A stretch of 64,000 bases of DNA from Lysobacter sp. GX 14042 (GCF_021390425.1 NZ_JAJUWY010000004.1:62001-126000), one strand, 5' to 3'. Counted from the first letter of the stretch, positions 37,280-48,049 are shown. The notes: generated by a model from the letters alone, not told the origin. Numbers and translations are program-made.

Positions 37280-38073
37280 ACCGCCGGCCGTTCGCCCTCT
37301 ACACCGCGATGCTGGTGGGCTACGCGTTCCTGTACATCCCGATCTTCTCGGTGATCGTGTACTCGTTCAACGCCTCGCGGGTGTCGACCGTGTGGGGCGG
37401 GTTCTCGCTGCGCTGGTACGCCGAGCTGGCCTCCAACCAGCAGCTGCTGGACGCGGTGCAGCGCAGCTTCCTGATCGCCGCCATCACCGCCACCGCCGCG
37501 GTGGCGCTGGGCACGGCGAGCGGGCTGGCGCTGTCGCGCTTCGGCCGCTTCCCGGGGCGCGGGCTGCTGAGCCTGATGAACTCCGCGCCCATGGTCATGC
37601 CCGACGTGATGATCGGCCTGTCCTCGCTGCTGCTGTTCGTCACCCTGCAGCAGGCCTTCGACTGGCCCGACCGCGGCATGACCACGATCACCCTGGCCCA
37701 CATCACCCTGACCGCCTGCTACGTCACGGTGGTGGTGCGCTCGCGCATGACCTCGATGGACGAAAGCCTGGAAGAGGCGGCGATGGACCTGGGCGCGAAG
37801 CCCTGGCGGGTGTTCTTCGTCATCACCCTGCCGCTGATCGCCCCGGCGCTGCTGGCCGGCTGGCTGTTAGCCTTCACCCTGTCGCTGGACGACCTGGTGA
37901 TCGCCAGCTTCACCTCCGGCCCGGGCTCGAGCACGCTGCCGATGGTGGTGTACTCCAAGGTCAAGCTGGGCGTGACCCCGGAGATCAACGCGCTGGCGAC
38001 GATCATCGTGGTGGCGGTCGCGGTGGGCGTTAGCCTGGCCGGCATTGCCATGCACCGCCGCAGGGCGGATTAG
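37276..38073 (+). CDS. potI: Polyamine ABC transporter permease
   Basis: 265 residues, about six membrane segments, and an EAA loop (LEEAAMDLGAKPWRVFFVI) matching that of PotH. The ATGA overlap with potH implies coupled translation and a fixed heterodimer ratio. It is convergent with rlmKL; the 39-base gap holds a half copy of the palindromic repeat. Confidence 0.95.
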   Translation: MNRRPFALYTAMLVGYAFLYIPIFSVIVYSFNASRVSTVWGGFSLRWYAELASNQQLLDAVQRSFLIAAITATAAVALGTASGLALSRFGRFPGRGLLSLMNSAPMVMPDVMIGLSSLLLFVTLQQAFDWPDRGMTTITLAHITLTACYVTVVVRSRMTSMDESLEEAAMDLGAKPWRVFFVITLPLIAPALLAGWLLAFTLSLDDLVIASFTSGPGSSTLPMVVYSKVKLGVTPEINALATIIVVAVAVGVSLAGIAMHRRRAD

Positions 38074-38104
38074 GCCGGAGGCCGTCATCCGCCGGAACGG
38101 TGAG

Positions 38105-38126
38105 GCGGGCGGCTATTGCGCCCTAC
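38105..38126. repeat. REP-like element, half copy B, containing the rlmKL stop codon
   Basis: GGCGGGCGGCTATTGCGCCC matches the right arm of the full copies at 22782 and 59391. The rlmKL TAG stop lies inside it (38113-38115, minus strand). The left arm is not recognisable. Confidence 0.7.
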
Positions 38127-40260
38127 CGGTGATGCGCCAGGTGCGGTGGATGCGGGCGTTGCGTTCGAAGTCGGGGGGAATCGTCGAGGGGGTGATCTCC
38201 TCGATGGCTGCGAACGCCGCCACCGCCTCGTCGTCCAGCTTGAAGCGCCGGAAGTTGTTGGAGAAATACAGCACCCCGCCAGGCGCCAGCCGCGCCACCG
38301 CCGCGCGCAACAGGCGCACGTGCACGGCCTGGATGTCGAAGTCGCCGGCACGCTTGGAATTGGAGAAGGTCGGCGGGTCGCAGAACACCAGGTCGTACTG
38401 GCCGCGATCGGCCTCCAGCCAGGCCAGGGCATCGGCCTGCACCAGCTGGTGGCGGCTGCCGCCCACGCCATTGAGCGCCAGGTTGTCGGCGCACCACTGC
38501 AGGTAGGTGCCGGACAGGTCGACGGTGGTGGTGGCGCGCGCCCGGCCGACCGCCGCGTGCACGGTCGCCGCGCCGGTGTAGCCGAACAGGTTGAGGAAGC
38601 GGGTGTCCTCCGCCTCTTCGGCGATGCGCAGCCGCATCGGCCGGTGGTCCAGGAACAGGCCGGTGTCGAGGTAGTCGAACAGGTTCACCCGCAGGCGCGC
38701 GTCGCCCTCGTGCACGGTGAGGAACTCCCCGCGCTGGTCGAAGCGCCCGTACTTGCTGCCGCCCTTGCCACGGGCCCGGGTCTTGAGCGCGACCTGCTCG
38801 CGCGGGACCCCGAAGACCTCGCGCGCGGCGGCCATCAGTTCGTTCAGCCGGCGGCGCTGCACGTCCTCCGGGATCGAGGCCGGGGCGGCGTACTCCTGCA
38901 CGTGCAGGAAGGTACGGGGAGCGGTTTCACCGGTTTCGTAGACATCGATCGCTGCCGCGTACTCCGGCAGGTCGGCGTCGTAGGCGCGGAAGCAGCTGAC
39001 GCCTTCCTGGCGCCGCCAGGCCCTGAGCCGGCGCAGGTTCCTGCGCAGCCGGTTGGCGACCATCTGCGCGCCCTCGCCCAGTCGGGCGGGCGCGTCTTCG
39101 CGCACGGCGCGCGCCGGGGCGACCGGGTCGGCAACGATCAGCGTGCACTCGATCGCGCCGTTGAACACCTGGTACTTCTTCTTCGCCCGCAGGCCGGTGG
39201 CGTAGGCCAGCTCGGCATCGCCGCACAGCAGGCTCGCACTCCAGCCGGGCACGGCACGGCGCAGCGCGTCGCCGAGTTCGCGGTACAGCGCCGGATCGGC
39301 CGCCAGGCGCAGGTCGTAGGGCGGGTTGCAGACGACCAGTCCGGCGTCCCCGCCGGGCGCGGATTCCAGCCCGGCGACCGGCGCCACCTTCCAGTCGACC
39401 AGGCCGGCCAGCCCGGCGAGCACCTCGTTCTCCCGCGCCGCGGCGATCGCCCGCGGGTCCAGGTCACGGCCAGTGAATACCGGGCGCAGCGCGGCCCGTC
39501 CGGTGGACTCGCGGCCGCGCGCGTCCTCCAGCTGGCGCTGCCATTCCATCGGGTCGAAGCCCTTCCAGTGCGAGGGCGGGAAGCCGCCGTGGCGCAGCAG
39601 GCCCGGCGCAACGTCGGCCGCCATCAACGCGCCCTCGATCAGCAGCGTGCCGCTGCCGCACATCGGGTCCAGCAGCGCGCCGCCACCGGCGTACACCTGC
39701 GGCCAGCGGCCCCGCAGCAGCACGCCCGCGGCCAGGGTCTCCTTCAGCGGCGCCTCGCCCTGGTGGGCGCGCCAGCCGCGGCGGTGCAGCGGCCCGCCGC
39801 CCAGGTCGACCGACAGCACCGCCCGGCCCTTGCGCACCACCAGGTTCAGGCGCAGGTCCGGGTGCTCCACGTCGACATCCGGGCGGCTGCCGGTGGCCTG
39901 GCGCATGACGTCGACCACCGCGTCCTTGGCACGCTGGGCGGCGTAGCGGGCGTGGGTGATGCCCTCGCCGGACACGTGCGCATCGATCGCCAGGGTGTCC
40001 CCGCCGGCCAGGTGCTCCGGCCAGGGCACGGCGCCCACGCCGGCATACAGCGCCTCGGCATCGGGGCATTCGAATTCCGCGAGTGGCCACAGGATCCGGC
40101 TGGCCAGGCGCGACCACAGCACCGCGCGTTGCGCGTCGGCCAGCGTGCCCTCCACGTTCACCCCGGCGATGGTGGCGGTCGCCCGCTCGCAGCCCAGTGC
40201 CTGCAGCTCGTCGGCCAGCAGGTACTCCAGGCCCTTGCCGCAGCTGGCGAAGAACCTCAT
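38113..40260 (-). CDS. rlmL: Bifunctional 23S rRNA methyltransferase RlmKL (G2069-N7 / G2445-N2)
   Basis: 715 residues combining two methyltransferases. The N-terminal RlmL half has a THUMP domain and the N2-guanine motif CNPPYDLRL. The C-terminal RlmK half has [14 protein letters not shown] as its SAM loop and [11 protein letters not shown] as its catalytic motif. The fusion modifies two positions of helix 74 in 23S rRNA. The start at 40260 forms an ATGA overlap with the upstream hydrolase. The last residues (GRAQ) and the TAG lie in the palindromic repeat. Confidence 0.96.
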   Translation of the reverse strand: MRFFASCGKGLEYLLADELQALGCERATATIAGVNVEGTLADAQRAVLWSRLASRILWPLAEFECPDAEALYAGVGAVPWPEHLAGGDTLAIDAHVSGEGITHARYAAQRAKDAVVDVMRQATGSRPDVDVEHPDLRLNLVVRKGRAVLSVDLGGGPLHRRGWRAHQGEAPLKETLAAGVLLRGRWPQVYAGGGALLDPMCGSGTLLIEGALMAADVAPGLLRHGGFPPSHWKGFDPMEWQRQLEDARGRESTGRAALRPVFTGRDLDPRAIAAARENEVLAGLAGLVDWKVAPVAGLESAPGGDAGLVVCNPPYDLRLAADPALYRELGDALRRAVPGWSASLLCGDAELAYATGLRAKKKYQVFNGAIECTLIVADPVAPARAVREDAPARLGEGAQMVANRLRRNLRRLRAWRRQEGVSCFRAYDADLPEYAAAIDVYETGETAPRTFLHVQEYAAPASIPEDVQRRRLNELMAAAREVFGVPREQVALKTRARGKGGSKYGRFDQRGEFLTVHEGDARLRVNLFDYLDTGLFLDHRPMRLRIAEEAEDTRFLNLFGYTGAATVHAAVGRARATTTVDLSGTYLQWCADNLALNGVGGSRHQLVQADALAWLEADRGQYDLVFCDPPTFSNSKRAGDFDIQAVHVRLLRAAVARLAPGGVLYFSNNFRRFKLDDEAVAAFAAIEEITPSTIPPDFERNARIHRTWRITGRAQ

Positions 40261-40817
40261 CGGGCGGCCGCGCGCAGGTCGCCGGCGGAGTCGTCCAGGC
40301 GCCGCAGCAGCTCGCCGAAGGCAAGCGCGCTGGCCTCCACGTGGCCGGCAAGTCGGTGGCTGTCGTCGACCATCAACAAGGTGGCGCGCCGCGCCTGCGC
40401 CCAGTCGACCACGTGCGTGGCGGGAATCAGCTCGTCGCCCCAGCCGTGGACGATGCTGGTGGGCACCTCGTCGGCCTCGATCGGATGCGCTTCATCGAGC
40501 CTGACCGGCGGCGCCATCAGGAACAGCCCCGCCACCCGCACCCGGCGCGAGACGTGGCCGGAAATCCAGGCTCCCAGGCTGGAACCGGCCAGCACCAGCG
40601 GCCCGCGCGCGGCTGCCGCCTGCGCCAGCGCATGCAGCCGCTCCACCCGGGCCGCCACGTCGCCCAGTCCACTGACCTGGCTGCGGGCGTCCAGGTCGGT
40701 GTAGTCCGGCCGCTCGCAGCTCCAGCCCAGCCGCCCGGCCGTCTCGGCCAGTGCGGTCACCTTGGTCGCCTCCGGGCCACTCTCGAAACCGTGGGAAAGG
40801 ATGCAGTGACCGGGCAT
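40257..40817 (-). CDS. Small alpha/beta-hydrolase fold protein (YqiA-like)
   Basis: 186 residues. [10 protein letters not shown] forms the oxyanion region, the nucleophile elbow is GSSLGAW with Ser about 79, and a late His lies in DDSHRLAGH. Short family members such as YqiA are esterases with poorly known substrates, so only esterase-like activity is suggested. Translation is coupled to rlmKL by a 4-base overlap. It is divergent from ampD with 44 bases between starts. Confidence 0.78.
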   Translation of the reverse strand: MPGHCILSHGFESGPEATKVTALAETAGRLGWSCERPDYTDLDARSQVSGLGDVAARVERLHALAQAAAARGPLVLAGSSLGAWISGHVSRRVRVAGLFLMAPPVRLDEAHPIEADEVPTSIVHGWGDELIPATHVVDWAQARRATLLMVDDSHRLAGHVEASALAFGELLRRLDDSAGDLRAAAR

Positions 40818-40861
40818 GTCGGGACCGTGGGCGGAGGGGCTGCGATGCTAGCATCCGCGGC

Positions 40862-41473
40862 ATGCCGCCCGAGCCGCCGCCACCGGTCCCCACCCTCCCC
40901 GTGCACGACCACCTGCTGCCCTACGCCGGGCGCCTGGAACCGCGGGATCCGGCACGGATCGACCTGGTGGTCATCCACTGCACCGAACTGCCGGATCTGG
41001 CCACCGCCCGTGAATACGGCGAGCGCATCGTCCACCCCGCCTCGGGCACCGGCAACAGCGGCCACTTCTACATCGACCGCGACGGCAGCGTGCACCGCTA
41101 CGTGCCCCTGGACCGGGTCGCCCACCACGTGCGCGACTGGAACGCCCGCAGTCTCGGCATCGAACTGGTCAACACCGGCCGCTATCCCGACTGGTGGGAT
41201 TCCCGCCGCCAGGAGATGAACGAGCCCTACCCGGCCGCGCAGACCGGGGCGCTGGTGGGCCTGCTTGCCCGCCTGGCCCGCGAGTGCCCCGGGCTGCGCT
41301 GGATCACCGGCCACGAGGACTTGGACACCGGCCTGGTGGACGCCACCGACGCGCCGGGCGCCAGCGTGCGGCGCAAGCGCGATCCCGGCCCGATGTTCCC
41401 GTGGGACGAGGTGCTGGCGCGCATCCCGCTGCGGCGCCTGGCGCCCGGCCCCGGTGCCCCGCGGCCGCTATAA
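40862..41473 (+). CDS. ampD: 1,6-anhydro-N-acetylmuramyl-L-alanine amidase AmpD-like
   Basis: 203 residues of the amidase_2 type. A zinc-binding His is in VVIHCTE, the second in TGHEDLDTG, and the third ligand (Asp or Cys position) near KRDPGPMFPW, which is typical of AmpD. No signal peptide is present, so it is cytosolic, where AmpD removes the peptide from anhydro-muropeptides in cell-wall recycling. E. coli AmpD is 183 residues. The start at 40862 follows a short spacer after the divergent hydrolase; upstream in-frame residues are not conserved. Confidence 0.85.
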   Translation: MPPEPPPPVPTLPVHDHLLPYAGRLEPRDPARIDLVVIHCTELPDLATAREYGERIVHPASGTGNSGHFYIDRDGSVHRYVPLDRVAHHVRDWNARSLGIELVNTGRYPDWWDSRRQEMNEPYPAAQTGALVGLLARLARECPGLRWITGHEDLDTGLVDATDAPGASVRRKRDPGPMFPWDEVLARIPLRRLAPGPGAPRPL

Positions 41474-41501
41474 TCGCCGGTCCCCCCAAGCTGGCCTGCG
41501 C

Positions 41502-42398
41502 ATGTCCTCACCCGTCACCGAGCTGGTCGAGCTGCTCTCACTGGAGCGCCTCGAGGACAACCTGTTCCGTGGCCAGAGCCGCGACATCGGGACGAAGTAC
41601 GTCTTCGGCGGCCAGGTGCTCGGGCAGGCACTGGCCGCCGCGCAGATGACCCTGTCCTCGCCGCGCGGCGCGCACTCGCTGCATGCCTATTTCCTGCGCG
41701 CCGGCAACATCGATGCGCCGATCGTCTACCAGCTCGACCGCACCCGCGACGGCGGCAGCTTCTCGGTGCGCCGGGTGACCGCGATCCAGCACGGCCAGGT
41801 GATCTTCTTCATGGCCGCCTCGTTCCAGGAGCAGGAAGGCGGCGCCGAGCACCAGCTGCCGATGCCCACGGTGCCGCCGCCGGAGGACATCGAGCCGGCC
41901 GCCGCGGTCCCCGAGAAGGTCCTGGCGAAGCTGCCGACCAAGGTGCAGCGCTGGCTCTCGCGCACCGGTCCGTTCGAGTTCCGCCACGTCTACCCGCGCG
42001 ACGAGCTCAACCCGCCCAGGCGCCCGCCGCACCAGCAGGTCTGGTTCAAGCTGTGCGACCGGGTACCCGACGACCCGCGGCTGCACCAGGCGCTGCTGGC
42101 CTACGCCAGCGACTTCCAGCTGCTGGGCACGGCCACCTTCCCGCACGGCATCAGCTACTACCAGCCGAACGTGCAGATGGCCTCGCTGGACCATGCGCTG
42201 TGGTTCCACCGTCCGTTCCGGGTCGACGAGTGGCTGCTGTACTCCATCGACAGCCCCAGCGCACAGGCCTCGCGCGGCCTGGCCCGCGGCCAGATCTACG
42301 ACCGCCAGGGGCGACTGGTCGCCAGCACCGCCCAGGAAGGGCTGATCCGGGTGGTCGGCGACGCCGCCGCCGCGCGCGCCGTGCCGGCGCAGGGCTGA
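41502..42398 (+). CDS. tesB: Acyl-CoA thioesterase II (TesB)
   Basis: 298 residues with the double hot-dog fold. Conserved stretches are YVFGGQVLGQALAAAQ, HSLHAYFLRAG and, near the C-terminus, SLDHALWFHRPFRVDEWLLY, containing the catalytic Asp-Thr/Ser-Gln network. It hydrolyses medium- and long-chain acyl-CoA. A perfect TATAAT (41469-41474) overlaps the ampD stop and could be its -10, although no matching -35 is visible. The next gene starts 2 bases after the stop. Confidence 0.94.
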   Translation: MSSPVTELVELLSLERLEDNLFRGQSRDIGTKYVFGGQVLGQALAAAQMTLSSPRGAHSLHAYFLRAGNIDAPIVYQLDRTRDGGSFSVRRVTAIQHGQVIFFMAASFQEQEGGAEHQLPMPTVPPPEDIEPAAAVPEKVLAKLPTKVQRWLSRTGPFEFRHVYPRDELNPPRRPPHQQVWFKLCDRVPDDPRLHQALLAYASDFQLLGTATFPHGISYYQPNVQMASLDHALWFHRPFRVDEWLLYSIDSPSAQASRGLARGQIYDRQGRLVASTAQEGLIRVVGDAAAARAVPAQG

Positions 42399-42400
42399 CG

Positions 42401-43237
42401 GTGCGCCAGGTCTTCAGCAGCCAGCGACTGGAGAACGTCGAGCAGGTCGCGCACCTGCTCGAGCAGGCCGGCATCGAGGTGCGGGTCACCAACGGACGCT
42501 CGTACAAGGGCCAGCGCCGCAGCCATTTCAGCTACAGCGATGCCAGCGCGCCGCGCCCGGCGGTCTGGGTCGTACAGTCCGACCAGCAACCCCGGGCGCG
42601 TGAGCTGTTGCGCGAGGCGGGCCTGATCGACACCACCCGCGCCGGCACCGCGCCCAGCTACCAGTTCCGTAGCCGCCATGAGGAGGCCGCGCGCCCGGCA
42701 CAGCGGCGGATGCTGCTGTTCAAGATCGCGCTGCTGCTGGCGATCGCGGTGGTCGGCGGGTTCGCGCTGTTCCGCATCGCCACCCAGGCGCCGCCCGAGC
42801 CGCAGCTGGCCGCCGGCCCGTTCGACGGTGGCGTCGGCGCCACCGTGCCCGGTGCGGCCCGCGCGGTGTTCGCCCTGGCGCTGGAGGACGCCTCGACCCC
42901 GGTCGCATGCCTGTCGGTGGACGGTGCCGACGCGCCGGCCCACGTCATCGACCCGCTGCGCCGCGACGGGGTGCTGGTGGTGCCGGCCAGCCAGTGCGTG
43001 GAGGTCGCCGACGAGGACCGCGGCAGCTTCCACCGGGCGAGCGGCCAGCCCGCGACCCTGGTCCGGGTGGCTGCCTTCCGGGCCGCCGACGAGGCGCACG
43101 CCACCGCCGAGCTGGAGTCCTACCACCACCGCGGCTGGGCCACCTACAAGACCCTGCAGCTGGCCCGCGTGGATGAGCACTGGCAGGTCACCGATACCCT
43201 GCGCCACGTGGAGAGCCGCGGCCTGATCGGCTTCTGA
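42401..43237 (+). CDS. Membrane-anchored protein with DUF2007-like N-terminus
   Basis: 278 residues from a GTG start 2 bases past the tesB stop. Residues 1-75 ([20 protein letters not shown]) resemble the DUF2007 putative signal-transducing domain, followed by a charged linker. A membrane segment lies at about 106-126 ([19 protein letters not shown]), then a ~150-residue C-terminal part. That part contains one CLSV cysteine and another in SQCVEV and is probably extracytoplasmic. I cannot assign a function. Translational coupling with tesB may be coincidental. Confidence 0.72.
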   Translation: MRQVFSSQRLENVEQVAHLLEQAGIEVRVTNGRSYKGQRRSHFSYSDASAPRPAVWVVQSDQQPRARELLREAGLIDTTRAGTAPSYQFRSRHEEAARPAQRRMLLFKIALLLAIAVVGGFALFRIATQAPPEPQLAAGPFDGGVGATVPGAARAVFALALEDASTPVACLSVDGADAPAHVIDPLRRDGVLVVPASQCVEVADEDRGSFHRASGQPATLVRVAAFRAADEAHATAELESYHHRGWATYKTLQLARVDEHWQVTDTLRHVESRGLIGF

Positions 43238-43280
43238 GCCGCCGTCCCGCACCTGCACCCCATCCACACGAGGCAGGGCT

Positions 43281-44030
43281 ATGCTGCGCGCCATGGGTAC
43301 CGATGCCAGCCAGGATCCCGGCGACCTGCGCCTGTTCCACACCGGCACCCATGCCTGTGGTTACTGGCCCGAGCGCAGCGCGCGCGACCTGGTGCTGGAC
43401 CCGCGCGATCCGCACCTGCCGCACTGGTATCCGATGGCGCTGGGCTGGGGCTTCCGCCGCTCCGGCGACATCCTCTACCGCCCGCACTGTCCCGGCTGCC
43501 GTGCCTGCGTGGCAGCGCGGATCCCGGTGCGCCGGTTCACTCCCAACCGCAGCCAGCGCCGCTGCCTGGCGCGCAACGCCGCGGTGGAGCTGCGGGTCCT
43601 GCCGGCCGAACGCACCAGGGAGCAGCTGGCGCTCTACCAGCGCTACCTGCGTGCCCGCCATCGCGGCGGCGGCATGGACACCCACGGCGCCACCGAGTTC
43701 GACCAGTTCCTGGCTGGCAGCTGGAACACCGGCCGGTTCCTGGAGCTGCGCGAGGACGGCCGGCTGCTGGCGGTGGCGGTGACCGACGTCGTCGATTCCG
43801 CCCTGTCGGCGGTCTACACCTTCTACGACCCGGACCAGGCGCACCGCAGCCTGGGTACCCTGGCGATCCTGCACCAGCTGGAATGGGCCCGGCAGCAGGG
43901 CCACCGCCACCTCTACCTGGGCTACTGGATCGCCGGGCATCCGAAAATGGAGTACAAGCGGCGCTTCCGTCCGCTCGAGATCCATGACGGACGCCGCTGG
44001 CGCGACCTGCAACCCGGAGACCCTGCATGA
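43281..44030 (+). CDS. bpt: Aspartate/glutamate leucyltransferase (Bpt/arginyltransferase family)
   Basis: 249 residues. The N-terminal cysteine-containing region reads [14 protein letters not shown] (about 74-87), followed by [11 protein letters not shown] and the GNAT-like core [20 protein letters not shown]. The family transfers leucine (Bpt) from tRNA to N-terminal Asp or Glu, making substrates for the ClpS/ClpAP N-end rule pathway. Length fits Bpt. The ATG at 43281 has GGCAGGG upstream; 43293 is an alternative. Its stop overlaps the next start by 4 bases. Confidence 0.92.
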   Translation: MLRAMGTDASQDPGDLRLFHTGTHACGYWPERSARDLVLDPRDPHLPHWYPMALGWGFRRSGDILYRPHCPGCRACVAARIPVRRFTPNRSQRRCLARNAAVELRVLPAERTREQLALYQRYLRARHRGGGMDTHGATEFDQFLAGSWNTGRFLELREDGRLLAVAVTDVVDSALSAVYTFYDPDQAHRSLGTLAILHQLEWARQQGHRHLYLGYWIAGHPKMEYKRRFRPLEIHDGRRWRDLQPGDPA

Positions 44031-45316
44031 CCCTGCCGCCGCACCGGCCCCGCCATACCCACGCCCCGTCCCCTTCCTCCCGCCCGCGCTCCGCGCTGCG
44101 CCGCCACTGGCCGCTGGCCCTCGCCGGCCTGGTCGTGCTGGTCGCCGGTTGCGTGCGCATGAACGTGCACGGCGATCCCGACGGCTGGGCCGAGGCGGTG
44201 CGCTCGCGTGGGACGGTGCGGGTGGCGACCTACAACACCTCGCTGTACGACGAGCAGGCCGGCGGCCTGGTCGCGCGCCTGCGTGCCGGTGACGCCGGCG
44301 CCCGAGACGTGGCCGCCGTGTTGCAGCGGGTGCGCCCGGACGTGGTGCTGCTCAACGAGTTCGACTACGACCCGGAGGGCGTCGCCGCCACGCTGTTCCA
44401 GCGCCGGTACCTGGAGCAGGCCCAGCCCGGCGGCGGCGAGGCGCTGCACTATCCGTACCGTTACCTGGCACCGGTCAATACCGGCGTTCCCAGCGGGCTG
44501 GACCTGGACCGCAACGGCGAGACCGGCGGCGAAGGGCGCGACCGCGGCAACGATGCGTGGGGCTACGGCCTGCACCCGGGGCAGTACGGCATGCTGGTGC
44601 TCTCGCGGCATCCGATCCGCGCCTCGCAGGTGCGCAGTTTCCGGCTGCTGCCGTGGAGCGCGATGCCGGGTGCCCGCCAGCCCCTCGATCCGGCGTCCGG
44701 CCAGCCGTGGTATCCGGCGGAGACCTGGCGCCAGCTGCGGCTGTCGTCCAAGTCGCACTGGGACGTCCCGGTGGCCACGCCCATCGGCACCATCCACCTG
44801 CTGGCCGCGCACCCCACGCCGCCGGTGTTCGACGGTCCCGAGGACCGCAACGGCCGGCGCAACGCCGACGAGATCCGCTTGTGGGCCGAGTACATCGGCG
44901 GCGGCGCGCTGCCCTGGCTGTGCGATGACAGCGGGGAGTGTGGCGGGCTGGCGCGGGACGCACGCTTCGTGATCGCCGGCGACTACAACGCCGACCCGGT
45001 GGACGGCGACGGCGCGCCGGGGGCGATCGACCAGCTGCTCTCGCACCCGCGGGTCAATGCCGGCTTCATCCCGCGCAGCCGCGGCGCGGTGCTGCGGGCG
45101 CGCGAGCACGGGTTGCCGCGCCAGGGCGAGACCGCGACGCACACCGGCGACTTCGGCCCGCGCAGCGGGACCCTGCGGCTGGACTACGTGTTGCCCTCGA
45201 ACAACCTGGCGGTGCGCGACGGCGCGGTGTACTGGCTGGAGCCGGGGGCCCCGGGAGCGGACATCGCCGGGGCCAGCGATCACCACCTGGTGTGGGTCGA
45301 CATCGCCAATCCCTGA
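44027..45316 (+). CDS. Endonuclease/exonuclease/phosphatase-fold lipoprotein
   Basis: 429 residues. After a basic, Pro/Arg-rich start comes a hydrophobic stretch and a lipobox-like [10 protein letters not shown] (Cys about 43). The EEP-superfamily signature follows: [23 protein letters not shown] (metal-binding Glu), and [14 protein letters not shown] and DHHLVWVDI (catalytic Asp/His). The fold covers nucleases, sphingomyelinases and phosphatases, so the substrate is unclear; surface localisation suggests an extracellular phosphodiester target. It is coupled to bpt by an ATGA overlap. Confidence 0.82.
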   Translation: MTLPPHRPRHTHAPSPSSRPRSALRRHWPLALAGLVVLVAGCVRMNVHGDPDGWAEAVRSRGTVRVATYNTSLYDEQAGGLVARLRAGDAGARDVAAVLQRVRPDVVLLNEFDYDPEGVAATLFQRRYLEQAQPGGGEALHYPYRYLAPVNTGVPSGLDLDRNGETGGEGRDRGNDAWGYGLHPGQYGMLVLSRHPIRASQVRSFRLLPWSAMPGARQPLDPASGQPWYPAETWRQLRLSSKSHWDVPVATPIGTIHLLAAHPTPPVFDGPEDRNGRRNADEIRLWAEYIGGGALPWLCDDSGECGGLARDARFVIAGDYNADPVDGDGAPGAIDQLLSHPRVNAGFIPRSRGAVLRAREHGLPRQGETATHTGDFGPRSGTLRLDYVLPSNNLAVRDGAVYWLEPGAPGADIAGASDHHLVWVDIANP

Positions 45317-45341
45317 AGCGGCCGGACGGGCCAGCGCCGGG

Positions 45342-45710
45342 TCAGGCCGCGGAACCCGGTGCGGGATCGGGGCTGGACGAAGCCGCCATGCCGCGCCCCG
45401 GAATCTCCGCCTGCGGGACCGGATGCGGCACCGGGCGCGGGCGGAAGCCGAAACTGCCATCGCTGCGCGCGGAGACGATCATCCGCACCATGTTGCTGGG
45501 CACCATCAACTCGACCTCGATCGGCTCGCCCTCAGGGGTCTGGCAGTCGAGGGTCATCTCCAGCAATGCGCCGGCGGTATCGATCTCACGACAGATCACG
45601 TGGGCCTTGTTGCCCTCGCCCTCCAGGAATGGCGCGGCGTCCTCGCCCAGTGCCTCCAGGGCCTGGGGGAAGAAAAAAACGGCGTAACGGTCCAGCACTC
45701 GCTGTTGCAT
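45342..45710 (-). CDS. Conserved-looking protein of unknown function
   Basis: 122 residues. The first ~95 form a compact mixed sequence (YAVFFFPQALEALGEDAAPFLE, EVELMVPSNMVRMIV), followed by a disordered Pro/Ala/Ser tail. No signal peptide or membrane segment is present. I do not recognise the family. It lies 21 bases downstream of purT on the same strand and is probably co-transcribed with it. It is convergent with the EEP-fold lipoprotein gene. Confidence 0.65.
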   Translation of the reverse strand: MQQRVLDRYAVFFFPQALEALGEDAAPFLEGEGNKAHVICREIDTAGALLEMTLDCQTPEGEPIEVELMVPSNMVRMIVSARSDGSFGFRPRPVPHPVPQAEIPGRGMAASSSPDPAPGSAA

Positions 45711-45731
45711 GTCGGCTCCGGTAGAGGGGAA

Positions 45732-46967
45732 TCAGCGCAGGTGTACCCGCAGCCGGGCTGCGGCGCGGCGGGCTTTCTCGCGTGCATGCCCGATGTCGTC
45801 GCCCAGGGCCAGGGCGACCGCCACCCGGCGCCGCCCCTCGACCCGAGGCTTGCCGAACAGGCGCACCTGGGTGTCGGGTTCGGCGAGCGCGGCCTCGACC
45901 GCGCCGAACACCGGCACGCCATGGCCCTCGGCCAGCACCGCGCAGGAAGCCGACGGTCCGCGGCTGCGGATCACCGGCACCGGCAACCCCAGGATCGCGC
46001 GGGCGTGCAGGGCGAACTCGCTCAGGTCCTGCCCGGCCAAGGTGACCAGGCCGGTGTCGTGGGGGCGTGGCGAGACCTCGCTGAACCACACCTGGTCACC
46101 GCGCACGAAGAACTCCATGCCGAACACGCCCCACCCGCCGAGATCGGCGGACAGGCGGCGCGCCATGTCCTGCGCGCGCTCCAGCGCCAACGGCGACATC
46201 GGCTGCGGTTGCCAGCTCTCCCGGTAGTCGCCGTCGGCCTGGGTATGGCCGATCGGCTCGCAGAAGGTGGTGCCGTCGCGGTGGCGCACCGTCAGCAGGG
46301 TGATCTCGTACTCGAAATCGACGAAGCCCTCGACGATCACCCGGCCCCTGCCGGCGCGCCCTCCGGATTGCGCATGGTCCCAGGCGGCCTCCGCCTCGCC
46401 GGGGGCGCGGACCAGCGACTGGCCCTTGCCCGAGGACGACATCACCGGCTTGACCACGCACGGGAGCCCGATCGCCCCGATGGCGGCCAGGTATTGCTCG
46501 CGGGTGTCGACGAAGCGGTAGGCCGAGGTCGGGATGCCCAGGGTCTCGGCGGCGAGCCGGCGGATGCCCTCGCGGTCCATGGTCAGCCAGGCGGCGCGCG
46601 CGGTCGGGATCACCCGGGTGCCGCTGCCGCGCACGGCGAACTCCTCTTCCAGCTCCACCAGGGTGCGGGTGTGGATGGCCTCGATCTCCGGCACCACCAG
46701 GTGCGGACGCTCGCGCGCGATCAGGGCCCGGACCGCGGTGCCGTCGAGCATGTCCAGGACATGGCTGCGGTGGGCGACCTGCATCGCCGGCGCGTCGGCA
46801 TAGCGGTCGGCGGCGATCACCTCGACACCGAAGCGCTGCAGCTCCAGCGCGACTTCCTTGCCCAGCTCGCCCGAGCCCAGCAGCAGGACCCGGGTCGCGT
46901 GCGGCGACAGCGGTGTTCCGAGGGTGACGGGCCGTGGTGGAGAGCGGTCGGGCGTGGTGTCTGGCAT
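45732..46967 (-). CDS. purT: Phosphoribosylglycinamide formyltransferase 2 (formate-dependent)
   Basis: 411 residues of the ATP-grasp superfamily. A preATP-grasp start is [21 protein letters not shown], and the ATP-binding loop is [12 protein letters not shown]. The metal-binding Glu and late signature are [23 protein letters not shown] (shown in part). It makes formyl-GAR from GAR, ATP and formate, the alternative to PurN in purine synthesis. The ATG at 46967 is chosen since the protein length (E. coli 392) fits; a much longer in-frame extension is not conserved. The unknown gene follows downstream. Confidence 0.96.
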   Translation of the reverse strand: MPDTTPDRSPPRPVTLGTPLSPHATRVLLLGSGELGKEVALELQRFGVEVIAADRYADAPAMQVAHRSHVLDMLDGTAVRALIARERPHLVVPEIEAIHTRTLVELEEEFAVRGSGTRVIPTARAAWLTMDREGIRRLAAETLGIPTSAYRFVDTREQYLAAIGAIGLPCVVKPVMSSSGKGQSLVRAPGEAEAAWDHAQSGGRAGRGRVIVEGFVDFEYEITLLTVRHRDGTTFCEPIGHTQADGDYRESWQPQPMSPLALERAQDMARRLSADLGGWGVFGMEFFVRGDQVWFSEVSPRPHDTGLVTLAGQDLSEFALHARAILGLPVPVIRSRGPSASCAVLAEGHGVPVFGAVEAALAEPDTQVRLFGKPRVEGRRRVAVALALGDDIGHAREKARRAAARLRVHLR

Positions 46968-47046
46968 GGCGGCGCGGCTGTGATGGGGCGCCAAGTCTAG
47001 CGGCTGCGGCCACCACCGGCCGGTTACGCCCGCCCCGGTCCATGCG

Positions 47047-47973
47047 ATGCTTCGCCCGATGCCACCCACCCGTTCCTCCCTGCGCCTGCGCCTCGCCATT
47101 GCCGTCCTGGCGGCCATCGCCGTGCTGGCCGGTTGCCGGGCGGCGCCCGATACCTCCGGCACGACGCTGGCCGGGGTCCTGCTGGACATGCAGCTTCGCG
47201 AGATCAGCGGGCTGGCGGCCTCCACCCGGCACGAGGGCGTGCTGTGGCTGCATGACGATGGCGGCAACCCGGCGCGGCTGTTCGCGGTCACCACCAGCGG
47301 GCGCCGGCTGGCGAGCTTCAACGTCGACGGGGTGGTCAAGACCGACTGGGAGGACATGGAATCGTTCCGGCTCGACGGACGCAGCTACCTGCTGGTGGCC
47401 GACATCGGCGACAACGGCGGCCTGCGCCGCAGCCTGCAGCTGCACGTGTTCGAGGAACCCGCGGAGATCGCCAACGGCCGCCTGCGCCCGGCCTGGTCGA
47501 TCGCGTTCCGCTGGCCCGACGGACCGCGCGATGCCGAGGCGGTCGCGGTCGACCCGGTCCGCGGGGAAGTCCTGCTGGTGTCCAAGAAGCGCCAGCCGCC
47601 GGAGCTGTTCGTGCTGCCGCTGCGTCCGCCCACCGTGCAGCTGCTGACCGCCCGGCCACAGGGCACGCTCTACGGCATGCCCGGCTTGGAGGACGGCGGG
47701 ATCCCGGAAGGCCGCACCCCGCTGGCGCGCCAGGTCACCGCCGCCTCGCTGTCGCCCGACCGCCGCACCCTGGCGGTGATGACCTACCGCCACCTGCTGC
47801 TCTACCACCGCCGCGAGGGCCAGGACTGGGCCAACGCGGTGGCCGGCACCCCGCGCGTGCAGCCCCTGCCCTGGCTGCCACAGGCCGAAGCGCTGGGCTG
47901 GTCGGCCGACGGCAGCGCACTGTATGCCACCGGCGAATTCATCCCCGCGCCGCTGTACCGGATCACCCCGTGA
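47047..47973 (+). CDS. Lipoprotein with predicted beta-propeller-like fold
   Basis: 308 residues. A signal with lipobox AVLAGC (Cys about 30-31) makes it a likely lipoprotein. Repeated short strands with motifs such as [31 protein letters not shown] and [16 protein letters not shown] resemble SdiA-regulated or esterase-like beta-propellers. A specific function is not recognisable. Alternative starts are 47047 and 47059. It is divergent from purT. Confidence 0.72.
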   Translation: MLRPMPPTRSSLRLRLAIAVLAAIAVLAGCRAAPDTSGTTLAGVLLDMQLREISGLAASTRHEGVLWLHDDGGNPARLFAVTTSGRRLASFNVDGVVKTDWEDMESFRLDGRSYLLVADIGDNGGLRRSLQLHVFEEPAEIANGRLRPAWSIAFRWPDGPRDAEAVAVDPVRGEVLLVSKKRQPPELFVLPLRPPTVQLLTARPQGTLYGMPGLEDGGIPEGRTPLARQVTAASLSPDRRTLAVMTYRHLLLYHRREGQDWANAVAGTPRVQPLPWLPQAEALGWSADGSALYATGEFIPAPLYRITP

Positions 47974-48049
47974 GGCTTGCGGCGGCGGCTCCGGCCTGCT
48001 ATCGCTAGCGCACTGCCGGGCCCGGCCCGCACCCACCAAGGAGTCGTAG

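Noticed and set aside
41469-41474. Perfect TATAAT just upstream of tesB
   Set aside because: It overlaps the ampD stop and lacks a matching -35 at 16-18 bases, so I do not call it a promoter.
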